DNA of 35,661 bases from Streptococcus sp. 68 (GCF_013277415.1 NZ_VMMX01000020.1:23849-59509), one strand, 5' to 3'; numbered from the stretch's first letter, positions 17,229 through 25,444 are shown. Made by a program: numbers and translations. The notes: generated from the sequence alone by a model not told the origin.

Positions 17229-18077
17229 ATGAATAATAATTTACTGGTATTACAATCAGACTTTGGTCTGGTTGATGGTGCGGTATCGGCTATGATTGGA
17301 GTGGCTTTAGAAGAATCTCCAACCTTAAAAATTCATCACTTGACGCACGATATCACGCCTTATAATATTTTTGAGGGGAGTTACCGTCTCTTTCAGACGG
17401 TGGATTACTGGCCTGAGGGAACGACATTTGTATCGGTGGTCGATCCAGGTGTTGGCTCGAAACGTAAGAGTGTGGTTGCCAAGACTGCAAAAAATCAATA
17501 TATTGTCACGCCAGATAATGGGACTCTTTCTTTTATCAAGAAACACGTTGGTATTGTAGCCATTCGTGAAATTTCTGAGGTAGCTAATAGGCGTCAAAAC
17601 ACAGAGCATTCTTATACCTTCCACGGTCGTGATGTTTATGCTTATACTGGTGCTAAACTAGCCAGCGGTCACATTACTTTTGAGGAAGTGGGGCCAGAGC
17701 TCAGTGTGGATCAGATTGTGGAACTTCCAGTCGTAGAGACCATCATTGAAGATCATCTGGTGAAGGGAGCCATTGATATTCTGGATGTGCGTTTTGGTTC
17801 GCTCTGGACCTCTATCACACGGGAAGAATTTTACAAGCTGGAACCAGCATTCGGTGATCGTTTTGAAGTGACCATCTATCACGCAGATATGCTGGTCTAT
17901 CAAAATCAGGTTGTTTATGGCAAATCATTTGCAGATGTGAGAATTGGGCAACCCATCCTTTACATCAACTCTCTCTATCGTTTAGGTCTGGCTATCAACC
18001 AAGGTTCTTTTGCCAAGGCCTATAATGTGGGTGTCGGTTCATCTTGGACCATTGAAATAAAGAAAATAGAAGGATAA
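17229..18077 (+). CDS. SAM hydrolase / SAM hydroxide adenosyltransferase (DUF62)
   Basis: A 282-residue cytoplasmic protein of the DUF62 family, whose studied members split S-adenosylmethionine with water or hydroxide to adenosine and methionine. Family motifs are clear: SDFGLVDG (Asp11), VDPGVGSKR (Asp72, Arg79), TPDNGTLSF and FHGRDVYA (His132, Arg134, Asp135), giving the Asp/Arg/His set used for water activation. The ATG at 17229 is preceded by AAGGAGAT; a start at 17202 would add nine residues with no ribosome-binding site. It is 18 bases upstream of the UPF0397 gene, so the two are co-transcribed. The physiological purpose in streptococci is unclear; the pairing suggests salvage or transport of a SAM-related metabolite. 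Confidence 0.88.
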   Translation: MNNNLLVLQSDFGLVDGAVSAMIGVALEESPTLKIHHLTHDITPYNIFEGSYRLFQTVDYWPEGTTFVSVVDPGVGSKRKSVVAKTAKNQYIVTPDNGTLSFIKKHVGIVAIREISEVANRRQNTEHSYTFHGRDVYAYTGAKLASGHITFEEVGPELSVDQIVELPVVETIIEDHLVKGAIDILDVRFGSLWTSITREEFYKLEPAFGDRFEVTIYHADMLVYQNQVVYGKSFADVRIGQPILYINSLYRLGLAINQGSFAKAYNVGVGSSWTIEIKKIEG

Positions 18078-18095
18078 AATAGGAGAATAAATAGT

Positions 18096-18644
18096 ATGGA
18101 AATCAAATTTACAATTAAACAAGTTGTTGCTGTCGGAATTGGCGCTGCCCTCTTTGTCGTCATCGGGATGATCAACATTCCGACACCTGTTCCAAATACA
18201 AGCATCCAGCTTCAGTATGCGGTACAGAGCCTCTTGTCTATCATTTTTGGTCCTATAGTGGGACTACTTGTTGGCTTAATTGGGCATGCGGTGAAGGACG
18301 CTATTGCTGGCTACGGTCTGTGGTGGACTTGGATTATCGCTAGTGGACTCTTTGGTCTAGTTGTGGGGCTATTTAGAAAATACGTTCGCGTGATCAATGG
18401 TGTCTTTGACTGGAAAGATATTCTTATTTTTAACCTCATTCAACTACTTGCAAATGCCCTTGTTTGGGGTGTCTTGGCACCACTTGGAGATGTTGTGATT
18501 TATCAAGAAGTGGCAGAAAAAGTATTTGCCCAAGGAATTGTTGCGGGAATTGCTAATGCTGTAACTGTAGCTATCGCAGGTACCCTTCTCTTGCTAGCTT
18601 ATTCACGTACGCAGACTCGTTCAGGAAGTTTGAAAAAGGACTAA
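18096..18644 (+). CDS. UPF0397 ECF transporter substrate-binding (S) protein
   Basis: A 182-residue, mostly hydrophobic protein with about six membrane segments, of the UPF0397 / ECF-type riboflavin-transporter-like group. The family features are an N-terminal cytoplasmic stretch then [15 protein letters not shown], the [14 protein letters not shown] segment and [20 protein letters not shown] proteins capture a vitamin or similar small substrate and dock on an EcfT-EcfA-EcfA' energy module. An ECF module follows at 18928-21425, after a terminator and a BOX element. The substrate of UPF0397 proteins is unknown to me; co-transcription with a SAM hydrolase hints at methionine, SAM or nucleoside chemistry. 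Confidence 0.87.
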   Translation: MEIKFTIKQVVAVGIGAALFVVIGMINIPTPVPNTSIQLQYAVQSLLSIIFGPIVGLLVGLIGHAVKDAIAGYGLWWTWIIASGLFGLVVGLFRKYVRVINGVFDWKDILIFNLIQLLANALVWGVLAPLGDVVIYQEVAEKVFAQGIVAGIANAVTVAIAGTLLLLAYSRTQTRSGSLKKD

Positions 18645-18654
18645 AATGATGGAG

Positions 18655-18677
18655 AAGGCTGGGCAACCAGTCTTTTT
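18655..18677 (+). terminator. terminator after the UPF0397 gene
   Basis: AAGGCTGG and CCAGTCTT pair over eight positions (one G-U) closed by a GCAA tetraloop and followed by a T run. It separates the S-protein gene from its probable ATPase genes. Confidence 0.75.
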
Positions 18678-18791
18678 CGATGTTTATAGATTAGTTAGGC
18701 AAGTAAGCTAGGATAGGAATCTTTTTGGCGCTAAGATTTTAAGAGAAGAGACTGCAAGAAGGGGTAAATTTATGATAAAATAGAAGTCTAA

Positions 18792-18903
18792 TACTCTGCG
18801 AAAATCTAATTTAAACTGCGTCAGCTCTATCTGCAACCTCAAAACAGTGTTTTGAGTAACCTACGGCTAACTTCCTGGTTTGCTCTTTGATTTTCATTGA
18901 GTA
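18792..18903 (+). repeat. BOX element (degraded boxA, boxB-like, boxC)
   Basis: It starts TACTCTGCGAAAATC and ends TTTGATTTTCATTGAGTA, the two complementary BOX ends. The middle has CTCAAAACAGTGTTTTGAG, the palindromic core of boxB, then a boxC-like ACCTACGGCTAACTTCC. boxA is shortened: only GCGTCAGC remains of its inner part. It lies 24 bases before the ECF ATPase start codon, so it forms much of the space between the terminator and that gene. Confidence 0.8.
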
Positions 18904-18927
18904 GAAGAAGCGAATGAAGAGAGTAAG

Positions 18928-20610
18928 ATGAAAGAAGCTATAATTGAGTGGAAGGATTTCTCTTTCCGGTATGAAACACAACAAGAACCGACCTTGCAAG
19001 GGGTAGACTTGACCATTTACAAGGGAGAGAAGGTCTTAATTGTTGGGCCATCTGGGTCAGGTAAATCTACCTTGGGTCAGTGTTTGAATGGAATTATTCC
19101 CAATATTTACAAGGGCCAGATGTCTGGAGAATTTTTGATCAAGGTGCAAGCAGCCTTTGATATGAGCATCTACGATAAATCTCATCTGATCAGTACAGTT
19201 TTGCAGGATACAGATGGGCAGTTTATCGGATTGTCCGTGGCAGAAGATTTGGCTTTTGCTCTGGAAAATGATGTAACAGCCCTAGATGAGATGAAAGATC
19301 GTGTTCATAAATGGGCTGAAAAGCTGGGCCTTCTTCCTTTACTGTCTCAGCGTCCTCAAGATTTGTCAGGTGGACAAAAGCAGCGAGTCAGTCTGGCTGG
19401 TGTCCTGATTGATGAGAGTCCGATTCTCTTGTTTGATGAGCCACTCGCCAATCTGGATCCCAAGTCAGGTCAGGATATTATTGAATTGATTGATCAGATT
19501 CATAAGGAAGAGGGAACGACGACTCTGATTATCGAGCACCGTTTGGAAGATGTTCTGCATCGCCCTGTGGATCGGATTGTCTTGATAAACGATGGTCGTA
19601 TCCTTTTTAATGGGAGCACTGACCAGCTACTGGCGACTGATTTATTGACACAAAATGGAATTCGAGAACCCCTTTATCTCACTACTCTCCGTCAATTGGG
19701 TGTGGATTTAGCTAAGGAAGAACAATTAGCAAATTTGGATAACTTGTCTATCTCAAAAGGTCAGGTTCAGTTGCAGACTGAACTGGTAAAAGAAACCCCA
19801 GAATTGCAGTCACTCTTTAGATTAGAGGACCTGTCTTTTTCTTATGATGATAGACCGATTTTAAAATCCCTACATTTGGATATTAAAAAGGGTGAAAAAA
19901 TTGCTATTGTCGGGAAAAATGGGGCTGGGAAATCAACCCTTGCCAAGGCCTTAAGTAGCTTTATTCAGACGGAGGGCCGCTATCTTTGGGAAGGACAGGA
20001 TATAAAAGGCGATTCTGTTGCAGAGCGAGCGGAACGACTAGGCTATGTGCTGCAAAATCCCAATCAAATGATTTCAACCAATATGATTTTTGATGAGGTG
20101 GCTCTGGGACTACGTTTGCGAGGTGTGGACGAGCAGGAAATTGAAACGAGAGTCTATGAAACTTTGAAAATCTGTGGTCTCTATGAATTCCGTAATTGGC
20201 CTATTTCTGCCCTGTCATTTGGTCAGAAAAAACGTGTCACCATTGCATCGATTTTGGTCTTGGGGGCTGAAATTATCCTCTTAGATGAACCGACAGCAGG
20301 TCAAGACCAGAAGAACTATACTGAGATTATGGAATTTCTCGAAGAACTGCATCAAAAAGGACATACCATTGTCATGATTACCCATGATATGCAATTGATG
20401 CTGGATTATTCAGACCGAGCCCTTGTCATGGTGGATGGGGAATTGATTGCCGATACTGATCCAGCTAGTCTGTTGAGCAATCCTGAGCTGTTAGTAAAAG
20501 CCAATCTAAAAGAAACTTCTATCTTCAACTTGGCAAAGAAACTCGACGTGGATCCACTTGCTTTAACGGCATTTTATAAAGAAAGGAGAGAAGGATGCAA
20601 GCTAAACTAA
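18928..20610 (+). CDS. ECF transporter ATP-binding protein, two fused ATPase domains
   Basis: A 560-residue fusion of two CbiO/EcfA-type ATPases. Domain 1 has Walker [10 protein letters not shown] (40-48), Q-loop LQDTDGQF, signature LSGGQKQR (146-153), Walker B ILLFDEP and the switch His in IEHR. Domain 2 has GKNGAGKST (329-337), [14 protein letters not shown] (429-436), IILLDEP and MITHD. Both catalytic sets look complete. Other ECF modules usually encode the two ATPases separately. The gene overlaps ecfT by 16 bases. With UPF0397 just upstream it probably forms a dedicated ECF transporter, while RibU at 22579 presumably uses a shared module elsewhere. The ribosome-binding site (AGAGAG) is modest. 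Confidence 0.92.
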   Translation: MKEAIIEWKDFSFRYETQQEPTLQGVDLTIYKGEKVLIVGPSGSGKSTLGQCLNGIIPNIYKGQMSGEFLIKVQAAFDMSIYDKSHLISTVLQDTDGQFIGLSVAEDLAFALENDVTALDEMKDRVHKWAEKLGLLPLLSQRPQDLSGGQKQRVSLAGVLIDESPILLFDEPLANLDPKSGQDIIELIDQIHKEEGTTTLIIEHRLEDVLHRPVDRIVLINDGRILFNGSTDQLLATDLLTQNGIREPLYLTTLRQLGVDLAKEEQLANLDNLSISKGQVQLQTELVKETPELQSLFRLEDLSFSYDDRPILKSLHLDIKKGEKIAIVGKNGAGKSTLAKALSSFIQTEGRYLWEGQDIKGDSVAERAERLGYVLQNPNQMISTNMIFDEVALGLRLRGVDEQEIETRVYETLKICGLYEFRNWPISALSFGQKKRVTIASILVLGAEIILLDEPTAGQDQKNYTEIMEFLEELHQKGHTIVMITHDMQLMLDYSDRALVMVDGELIADTDPASLLSNPELLVKANLKETSIFNLAKKLDVDPLALTAFYKERREGCKLN

Positions 20611-21425
20611 TTGGTTACCAGCATAGAGATACTGTGATTCATCGCCTGTCAGGAGCTGGTAAACTCCTCTTTTTCATCCTTGTATCATTGGCGGCCATGA
20701 TTAGCTATGATACTAGACTACTTGTTCTGATTGCCATCTTTTCGGTTTTTCTCCTCTATTTGTCAGAAATCCGCTTTAAAGATGTTTCCTTTGTAGCTGT
20801 TTTTGCGATGGTATTTGCCGTTTTAAACGTTTTGATGGTCTATCTCTTTTCTCCCGAGTATGGGGTTGGACTTTACGGAGAGAGAAGTGTGATTTGGCAG
20901 GGAATCGGTGCCTACACTCTGACCAGTCAGGAGCTCTTTTATCTGCTAAATCTGGCCATTAAATACCTTTGCACCATTCCTCTGGCTATTATCTTTTTGA
21001 TGACAACCCACCCTAGTCAGTTTGCTTCCAGTTTAAATCAAATTGGTGTGTCTTACAAGATTGCCTATTCTGTCAGCCTGACCTTGCGCTATATTCCAGA
21101 TTTGCAGGAAGAATTCTTTACTATCAAGATGTCTCAGGAGGCGCGTGGGATGGAATTATCCAAGAAAGCTTCTCTTATGCAACGAATCAAAGGCAATCTG
21201 CTCATTATTACTCCCTTGATTTTTAGCTCGCTAGAACGCATTGATACTATCGCGACCGCCATGGAGCTTCGACGCTTTGGGAAAGAGAAAAAACGCACTT
21301 GGTATAGTTATCAGGCCTTGAAAAAAGGAGACTATCTTACCTTGCTCTTGGCAGCCTTGTTTTTAGTAGCTAGTTTACTACTTATCTTGCAGAATCAGGG
21401 ACGATTTTACAACCCTTGGAAATAG
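20595..21425 (+). CDS. ECF transporter transmembrane coupling protein EcfT
   Basis: A 276-residue CbiQ/EcfT-family membrane protein that couples ATP hydrolysis to substrate loading. It has several N-terminal hydrophobic segments (residues about 25-140) and two cytoplasmic coupling motifs: the ARG signature in SQEARGMEL (183-185) and a second one in MELRRFG (RRFG at 226-229) in place of a second ARG. It overlaps the ATPase gene by 16 bases; AAAGGAGAG inside that gene is its ribosome-binding site, so the two are translated together. No strong terminator follows before the next promoter at 21459. Confidence 0.9.
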   Translation: MQAKLIGYQHRDTVIHRLSGAGKLLFFILVSLAAMISYDTRLLVLIAIFSVFLLYLSEIRFKDVSFVAVFAMVFAVLNVLMVYLFSPEYGVGLYGERSVIWQGIGAYTLTSQELFYLLNLAIKYLCTIPLAIIFLMTTHPSQFASSLNQIGVSYKIAYSVSLTLRYIPDLQEEFFTIKMSQEARGMELSKKASLMQRIKGNLLIITPLIFSSLERIDTIATAMELRRFGKEKKRTWYSYQALKKGDYLTLLLAALFLVASLLLILQNQGRFYNPWK

Positions 21426-21458
21426 CTTGAAAAAATTGAAAAAATCAAGTCGTTTCTA

Positions 21459-21486
21459 TTGACAATGATTCTGAAAGTGTTATACT
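21459..21486 (+). promoter_or_regulatory. promoter of the trmL leader / small RNA
   Basis: TTGACA (21459-21464), a 16-base spacer and TATACT (21481-21486) make a strong promoter 130 bases before the trmL start codon. Confidence 0.75.
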
Positions 21487-21492
21487 AAGAAA

Positions 21493-21594
21493 GTAGTTTC
21501 GCTGATTTACTTCAAACCTGTTGTGAGGTAAGTTAACGATGCCTTAACCACGCTGTTTGCTGAGCTTGACTCCGGGCAGTGTGGCTATTTTTTT
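21493..21594 (+). ncRNA. structured leader or small RNA upstream of trmL
   Basis: About 100 nt from the strong promoter to an intrinsic terminator. Hairpin 1 uses ACTT/AAGT (21509-21512, 21530-21533) around an inner CCT/AGG. Hairpin 2 uses CCACGCTG (21548-21555) with CAGTGTGG (21577-21584, one G-U), followed by a seven-T run. Termination falls 23 bases before the trmL ATG. It may be an independent small RNA or an attenuating leader. I do not recognise a named riboswitch; some pneumococcal small-RNA catalogues may list it. Confidence 0.55.
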
Positions 21595-21617
21595 GCAATG
21601 GTAAAAGGAAGCAAGTC

Positions 21618-22121
21618 ATGACAAATCACATTGTATTATTTGAACCACAAATTCCACAAAATACAGGCAATATCGCGCGTACTTGCGCTGCGACCAATTC
21701 TCCCCTCCACATCATCAAGCCTATGGGCTTTCCTATCGATGACCGCAAGATGAAGCGAGCTGGATTGGATTATTGGGATAAGCTAGAGATTTATTTTTAC
21801 GAGAGCTTGGAAGATTTTATGTCTCAGATGAAGGGTAAACTCTATCTGATTTCGAAATTCGCGGAAAAAGTCTATTCTGAGGTGGATTTATCGACTGATG
21901 AGGACCATTATTTTCTCTTTGGACGTGAAGACAAGGGCTTGCCTGAGGACTTTATGCGCGAACATCCTGAGAAGGCTTTCCGTATTCCTATGAATGATGA
22001 ACATGTCCGCAGTCTCAATGTGTCTAATACCGTCTGCATGATTGTCTATGAGGCTCTTCGCCAGCAGAACTTTGCAGGTCTTGAGCTCGTTCATACCTAT
22101 GAAGTGGATAAATTGAAATAA
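21618..22121 (+). CDS. trmL: tRNA (cytidine/uridine-34 2'-O)-methyltransferase
   Basis: A 167-residue SPOUT methyltransferase that 2'-O-methylates the wobble base of tRNA-Leu isoacceptors using SAM. It has the usual compact TrmL length with no extra RNA-binding domain. Motifs are [12 protein letters not shown] near the N-terminus, FGREDKGLP, and the knot region [17 protein letters not shown], which binds SAM. The ATG at 21618 follows AAAAGGAAG and starts [10 protein letters not shown] as in orthologues; a longer frame from 21579 would run into the terminator of the leader. It has its own terminator at 22148. Expression may be set by read-through of the upstream hairpin. Confidence 0.92.
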   Translation: MTNHIVLFEPQIPQNTGNIARTCAATNSPLHIIKPMGFPIDDRKMKRAGLDYWDKLEIYFYESLEDFMSQMKGKLYLISKFAEKVYSEVDLSTDEDHYFLFGREDKGLPEDFMREHPEKAFRIPMNDEHVRSLNVSNTVCMIVYEALRQQNFAGLELVHTYEVDKLK

Positions 22122-22147
22122 AAAATGAAAATGAAAATGAACAAAAT

Positions 22148-22170
22148 GCTTGCGCTTGCAAGCGTTTTTT
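22148..22170 (+). terminator. trmL terminator
   Basis: GCTTGC-GCTT-GCAAGC hairpin followed by GTTTTTTG. It directly precedes the FMN riboswitch and overlaps the -35 of its promoter. Confidence 0.8.
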
Positions 22171-22178
22171 GTTATGAT
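22150..22178 (+). promoter_or_regulatory. ribU promoter (overlaps trmL terminator)
   Basis: TTGCGC (22150-22155), 17 bases, TATGAT (22173-22178), seven bases before the riboswitch begins at 22185. The -35 lies inside the terminator stem-loop sequence, so the two elements share bases. Confidence 0.5.
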
Positions 22179-22184
22179 AAAAGA

Positions 22185-22411
22185 GTCTTCAGGGCAGGGT
22201 GTGATTCCCGACCGGCGGTGACTTTAACTAGGAAATGATCTTTTCCTTTTATACTTTGTTGACAAGCTTTGCCTAACCAGAAGTTATGCCTACAGCTTGT
22301 CGCCTAGTCTAAAAGAAAAATCTCTATTTCCTTCTCTTTAAAGAAGTCCGCGAGCGTAAGCTGATGTGGTGAGATTCCACAACCGACAGTATAGTCTGGA
22401 TGGGAGAAGAC
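22185..22411 (+). promoter_or_regulatory. FMN riboswitch (RFN element)
   Basis: The conserved RFN blocks are all present. P1 is GTCTTC (22185) with GAAGAC (22406-22411). Next come AGGGCAGGGTGTGATTCCCG and ACCGGCGGT, and in the 3' half GAGCGTAAGCTGATGTGG, ATTCCACAACCGACAGTATA and GTCTGGATGGGAGAAGA. The variable arm is long, about 110 bases, with a perfect 8-bp stem GACAAGCT/AGCTTGTC (22261-22268, 22294-22301). The expression platform lies in 22412-22575. I see no obvious terminator there, so control could be by masking the ribU ribosome-binding site. FMN is expected to turn ribU off. Confidence 0.95.
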
Positions 22412-22578
22412 GAAAGAATGGCTTTGTCTGTTCTGATAGATTTATAGCTAAACTGTAACCGCTTGCTTGAATTTTCTTAATAGAGTGAGAGGGAAGATTT
22501 GGGATATAAAAAGTGAGAATAGATAGAGGAATCCTTTCTAACTTCTTCTGATTTTATAGAAAATTGGAGGAACCTGTT

Positions 22579-23142
22579 ATGACAAACACACGTCGACTTT
22601 CGACCATTGCAATTCTATCAGCCATCTCATTTGTGCTGATGTACTTTGACTTTCCGCTCTTGCCAGCGGCATCCTTCCTCAAGATCGAATTTAGTATCTT
22701 GCCAGTCCTTGTGGGTCTGGTGGTCATGGATTTGCCTGCTGCTCTAGGAGTTCTCTTGCTTCGCTCACTCTTGAAACTGCTTCTTAACAGCCAGGGAGTG
22801 AATACTTACATTGGTTTGCCAATGAATATCGTAGCTTTGGGAGTTTTTGTCATCGTATTTGCTTTGATTTGGAAAAAGGAACGGACAACTCTTCGTTTCC
22901 TGCTAGGCTCTCTAGCTGGGACTATTGGTTTAACCGTGGCAATGTTGGTTCTCAACTATGTTTATGCTGTTCCTTTGTACGCTAAGTTTGCTAACTTTGA
23001 TATTGGAAAAATTTTGGGACTTTCCAACTACCTAATGACCATGGTATTACCTTTTAACTTGATTGAGGGTGTAATCTTTGCCGTTTCATTCTGGTTGTTG
23101 TATGTTCTCTTGAAACCAACCTTAAAACATTATGAGAGATAA
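22579..23142 (+). CDS. ribU: riboflavin ECF transporter S protein RibU
   Basis: A 187-residue membrane protein that captures riboflavin for an ECF transporter. The RibU hallmark LKIEFSILPVLVGL follows the first membrane segment, and there are about six hydrophobic segments. The FMN riboswitch directly upstream confirms the vitamin. TTGGAGGA precedes ATG 22579; a start at 22564 lies in the ribosome-binding site and is rejected. The end overlaps the PAP2 gene by 11 bases, so riboswitch control may reach that gene too. The energy module is probably supplied by a general EcfAA'T elsewhere, not by the ECF module at 18928-21425, though this cannot be excluded. Confidence 0.95.
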   Translation: MTNTRRLSTIAILSAISFVLMYFDFPLLPAASFLKIEFSILPVLVGLVVMDLPAALGVLLLRSLLKLLLNSQGVNTYIGLPMNIVALGVFVIVFALIWKKERTTLRFLLGSLAGTIGLTVAMLVLNYVYAVPLYAKFANFDIGKILGLSNYLMTMVLPFNLIEGVIFAVSFWLLYVLLKPTLKHYER

Positions 23143-23782
23143 ACAAACATTTTTAATGAAGGGCAGTTTTGCCCTTTTACTTTTCGTTATTCTTGGCTAC
23201 ATGGTCAAATTTTACCCTGACACGCTGGTCGGTTTTGACCAACCGATACAGACTGTTGTTCGAGGAGACTTGCCAGATTACTTGACTATTCTTTTCAGGA
23301 CCATCACACGCTTGATTGATATTCCAGTGATTATCACTTGGGTTGTCATTACAGCTTTTATCTTTTATCGTAAGCGATGGAAGATAGAAAGTTTCTTCAT
23401 GCTGGGAAATTTGGCTTTGGCAGGTTTTTTAATCGTGACCTTTAAAAATATTTATCAGCGCCCACGACCAGCTATTTTACACTTGGTTGAGGAGAAGGGA
23501 TTTTCCTTCCCAAGTGGTCATTCTCTGGCTGTAACCTTGATGGTCGGCTCTCTGATTGTCATTCTCAGTCAACGGATGAAAAATCCAGTCTGGAGAAAAA
23601 TCGTACAAATCGTCCTTGCTCTCTATCTAGTCAGTGTGCTGGTATCAAGGGTCTATCTGGGAGTTCACTATCCATCAGATGTTCTTGCCAGTTTCTGTGT
23701 GGGTTTGGGAGTCTTGTTTATCGAATTTCCCTTTTATGATAAGCTCCGCTTCCAATGGCGATTTAAAGGTAAGCAGAAGTGA
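23132..23782 (+). CDS. PAP2-family membrane phosphatase
   Basis: A 216-residue membrane protein of the PAP2/BacA-alternative (PgpB-like) lipid phosphatase family. The three catalytic motifs are complete: KNIYQRPRP (Lys105 to Pro113), PSGH (127-130), and SRVYLGVHYPSD (Ser172-Arg173, His179, Asp183). About six membrane segments are predicted, placing the active site at the outer face. Likely substrates are undecaprenyl pyrophosphate or phosphatidate-type lipids; sequence alone does not decide. It overlaps ribU by 11 bases, so it is translated from the riboswitch-controlled mRNA unless an internal promoter exists. Confidence 0.88.
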   Translation: MRDKQTFLMKGSFALLLFVILGYMVKFYPDTLVGFDQPIQTVVRGDLPDYLTILFRTITRLIDIPVIITWVVITAFIFYRKRWKIESFFMLGNLALAGFLIVTFKNIYQRPRPAILHLVEEKGFSFPSGHSLAVTLMVGSLIVILSQRMKNPVWRKIVQIVLALYLVSVLVSRVYLGVHYPSDVLASFCVGLGVLFIEFPFYDKLRFQWRFKGKQK

Positions 23783-23809
23783 ATATCAAATTCTCTTGAG
23801 GAGAAAGAA

Positions 23810-24229
23810 ATGAAAGTCAACATAAAAGCTCTCCATCCGACTCAACTATACTTATCAGAAAAGAAACTAGCAGGCATCCAGACACTTTATCAGTCGGCAG
23901 AAACAATCCAAGTCGATCCAATCAGTATTCTTGCATTTGGAAATTGCTTGTTGATTACAGATGGGCATCACAGGGCTTATCAGGCTTTATTGGCAGGTCG
24001 GGATACGATTTCTGCTGAGTGGGATAGAGATGGTGGTGATGAACTATATCATCTCTATGCGCAAGCTTGTGAGGAAAGAAAGATTTACTCTGTTCTGGAT
24101 TTAAAAAATCATATCTTAGCTCAAGATGAGTATGAAGCAAAATGGTATAACTGGTGTGAGGGTTTTAATCAAGCAGCAACTCTCTTATTGAAAAGGAAAG
24201 CAGATGAAACGGATTTTACAAATAGATAA
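23810..24229 (+). CDS. small ParB/sulfiredoxin-like domain protein
   Basis: A 139-residue cytoplasmic protein. The segment ILAFGNCLLITDGHHRAYQAL (DGHHR at 51-55) resembles the nucleotide-binding box of ParB-N/sulfiredoxin-fold proteins, where it is usually DGxHR. The rest, with many Trp, Tyr and acidic residues, is not recognisable, and no DNA-binding helix-turn-helix is present, so it is not a plasmid-type ParB. GAGGAG precedes the ATG. It overlaps the acetyltransferase gene by 26 bases and follows the PAP2 gene by 27 bases. Its function is unknown. Confidence 0.7.
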   Translation: MKVNIKALHPTQLYLSEKKLAGIQTLYQSAETIQVDPISILAFGNCLLITDGHHRAYQALLAGRDTISAEWDRDGGDELYHLYAQACEERKIYSVLDLKNHILAQDEYEAKWYNWCEGFNQAATLLLKRKADETDFTNR

Positions 24230-24683
24230 TTCACTACGTCTTGTTCCTTATTGTAAGGTCAATCATTGTGAGGAAGCTTTTGCTTGGTATCAGAACGTGG
24301 ACTTAGTTTACCTCGTAGATGGTGTGAAGAGACCTTATAGTCAAGAAACTTTGGAAGCCATGTATTCCCATTTGGATCAGCATGGTGAACTTTTTTGGAT
24401 TGAAGTCAAGGAGAAGGGAGAATGGTTTCCAATTGGGGATGTTACACTATCTCAGGATAATCTCCCCATTGTGATTGGGAATCCCGCTTACCAACATCGA
24501 GGGCTTGGGAAAAAGGTTCTAAGTACTTTGATTGAATTGGCTCGAGTAAAAGGATGGAAAGAATTGAAAGTCAAGGAAATCTACACCTACAATCATGCTT
24601 CTAGGAGGTGTTTCAAGTCGCTTGGATTTGTGGGAAATGGAGCAACAGAAAAAGGAATGAGTTTTATATTGAAATTAGTTTAA
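24204..24683 (+). CDS. GNAT-family N-acetyltransferase
   Basis: A 159-residue acetyl-CoA-dependent acyltransferase. The acetyl-CoA pyrophosphate loop is YQHRGLGKKVL (Gln97 to Gly102), preceded by IGDVTLSQDNLPIVIGNP strands and followed by ELKVKEIYTYNHASRRCFKSLGF, the classic C-terminal GNAT segment. The substrate is unknown; small molecules and ribosomal proteins are both possible. AAAGGAAAG lies just before the ATG inside the upstream frame, and the 26-base overlap implies coupled translation with the ParB-like gene. No terminator is seen after it. Confidence 0.85.
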   Translation: MKRILQIDNSLRLVPYCKVNHCEEAFAWYQNVDLVYLVDGVKRPYSQETLEAMYSHLDQHGELFWIEVKEKGEWFPIGDVTLSQDNLPIVIGNPAYQHRGLGKKVLSTLIELARVKGWKELKVKEIYTYNHASRRCFKSLGFVGNGATEKGMSFILKLV

Positions 24684-24709
24684 TCCTGTCACTTTCTCCC
24701 CCTTAACCT

Positions 24710-24738
24710 TTGACTATTCCGTAAAATTATCGTAAAAT
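24710..24738 (+). promoter_or_regulatory. rpoE promoter
   Basis: TTGACT (24710-24715), exactly 17 bases, TAAAAT (24733-24738), about 70 bases before the rpoE start. A short hairpin (CAGAG/CTCTG, about 24764-24780) lies in the leader. Confidence 0.7.
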
Positions 24739-24810
24739 AAAGAGTAAATGATAAAATGAGGTCAGAGTCTGTTCGCTCTGGCGATAGTAGTATAAATGAG
24801 GAGAAACGCT

Positions 24811-25398
24811 TTGGAATTAGAAGTATTTGCTGGGCAAGAAAAAAGTGAACTATCTATGATTGAGGTAGCGCGTGCTATCTTGGAACTTCGTGGTCGCGAT
24901 CATGAGATGCATTTTAGCGATCTTGTAAACGAAATTCAAAACTACCTTGGAACATCAAACAGCGATATCCGTGAAGCTTTGCCTTTGTTCTACACAGAGT
25001 TGAACTTTGACGGTAGCTTCATCTCACTTGGAGACAACAAATGGGGTCTTCGTTCATGGTATGGTGTGGATGAAATCGATGAAGAAATTATCGCTCTTGA
25101 GGAAAATGATGACGATGAAGTAGCACCAAAAGCTAAGAAAAAACGTGTCAATGCCTTCATGGACGGCGATTCAGATGCTATTGACTACAATACAGATGAC
25201 CCAGAAGACGAAGATGCATACGAAGCAGATCCAGCTCTTTCATACGATGATGAAAATCCAGATGATGAGAAAAATGAAGTGGAAGCTTACGATGCAGAAA
25301 TTAACGAAATCGCCCCTGATGACTTAGGTGAAGACGTGGATCTCAACGAAGAAGACGACGATTTTTCAGATGACGACGCTGAAACCAGCGAGGAATAA
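24811..25398 (+). CDS. rpoE: RNA polymerase delta subunit
   Basis: A 195-residue protein that binds RNA polymerase and promotes recycling and promoter selectivity. The N-terminal domain (residues about 1-90, [22 protein letters not shown]) is the folded HARE-HTH part; a basic KAKKKR patch and then a long disordered Asp/Glu-rich tail to the C-terminus complete the known delta architecture. I chose the TTG at 24811 because GAGGAG lies 7 bases before it and the product then begins [12 protein letters not shown] at the known streptococcal length. An upstream ATG at 24796 sits inside that ribosome-binding region. It is followed directly by the pyrG promoter. Confidence 0.95.
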   Translation: MELEVFAGQEKSELSMIEVARAILELRGRDHEMHFSDLVNEIQNYLGTSNSDIREALPLFYTELNFDGSFISLGDNKWGLRSWYGVDEIDEEIIALEENDDDEVAPKAKKKRVNAFMDGDSDAIDYNTDDPEDEDAYEADPALSYDDENPDDEKNEVEAYDAEINEIAPDDLGEDVDLNEEDDDFSDDDAETSEE

Positions 25399-25408
25399 AA
25401 GTTAGGTA

Positions 25409-25437
25409 TTGACAATTATCCTATTTTTAGGTATCAT
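25409..25437 (+). promoter_or_regulatory. pyrG promoter
   Basis: TTGACA (25409-25414), 17 bases, TATCAT (25432-25437). A GGGC start site follows seven bases later, at 25445. Confidence 0.85.
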
Positions 25438-25444
25438 ATTGTTC

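Noticed and set aside
18792..18903. RUP-type insertion element for the ACTC...GAGT repeats
   Set aside because: The interior words (CACGTCAGC, the CAAAACAGTGTTTTG core, GCGGCTAGCTTCC) are those of BOX modules A, B and C, so BOX is the better name.
18928..20610. Loss of function in one ATPase domain of the ECF fusion
   Set aside because: Walker A, signature, Walker B and switch His are all present in both halves.
21487..21617. T-box or known riboswitch upstream of trmL
   Set aside because: No T-box specifier layout, and no conserved blocks of a riboswitch family I know; left as an unclassified leader or small RNA.
24204..24229. Programmed frameshift joining the ParB-like and GNAT proteins
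   Set aside because: The second gene has its own ATG and ribosome-binding site, and I see no slippery heptamer with a downstream structure.
24811..25398. rpoE as an extracytoplasmic sigma factor
   Set aside because: In Gram-positive bacteria this name is used for the delta subunit; the acidic tail and the N-terminal HARE-HTH domain settle it.
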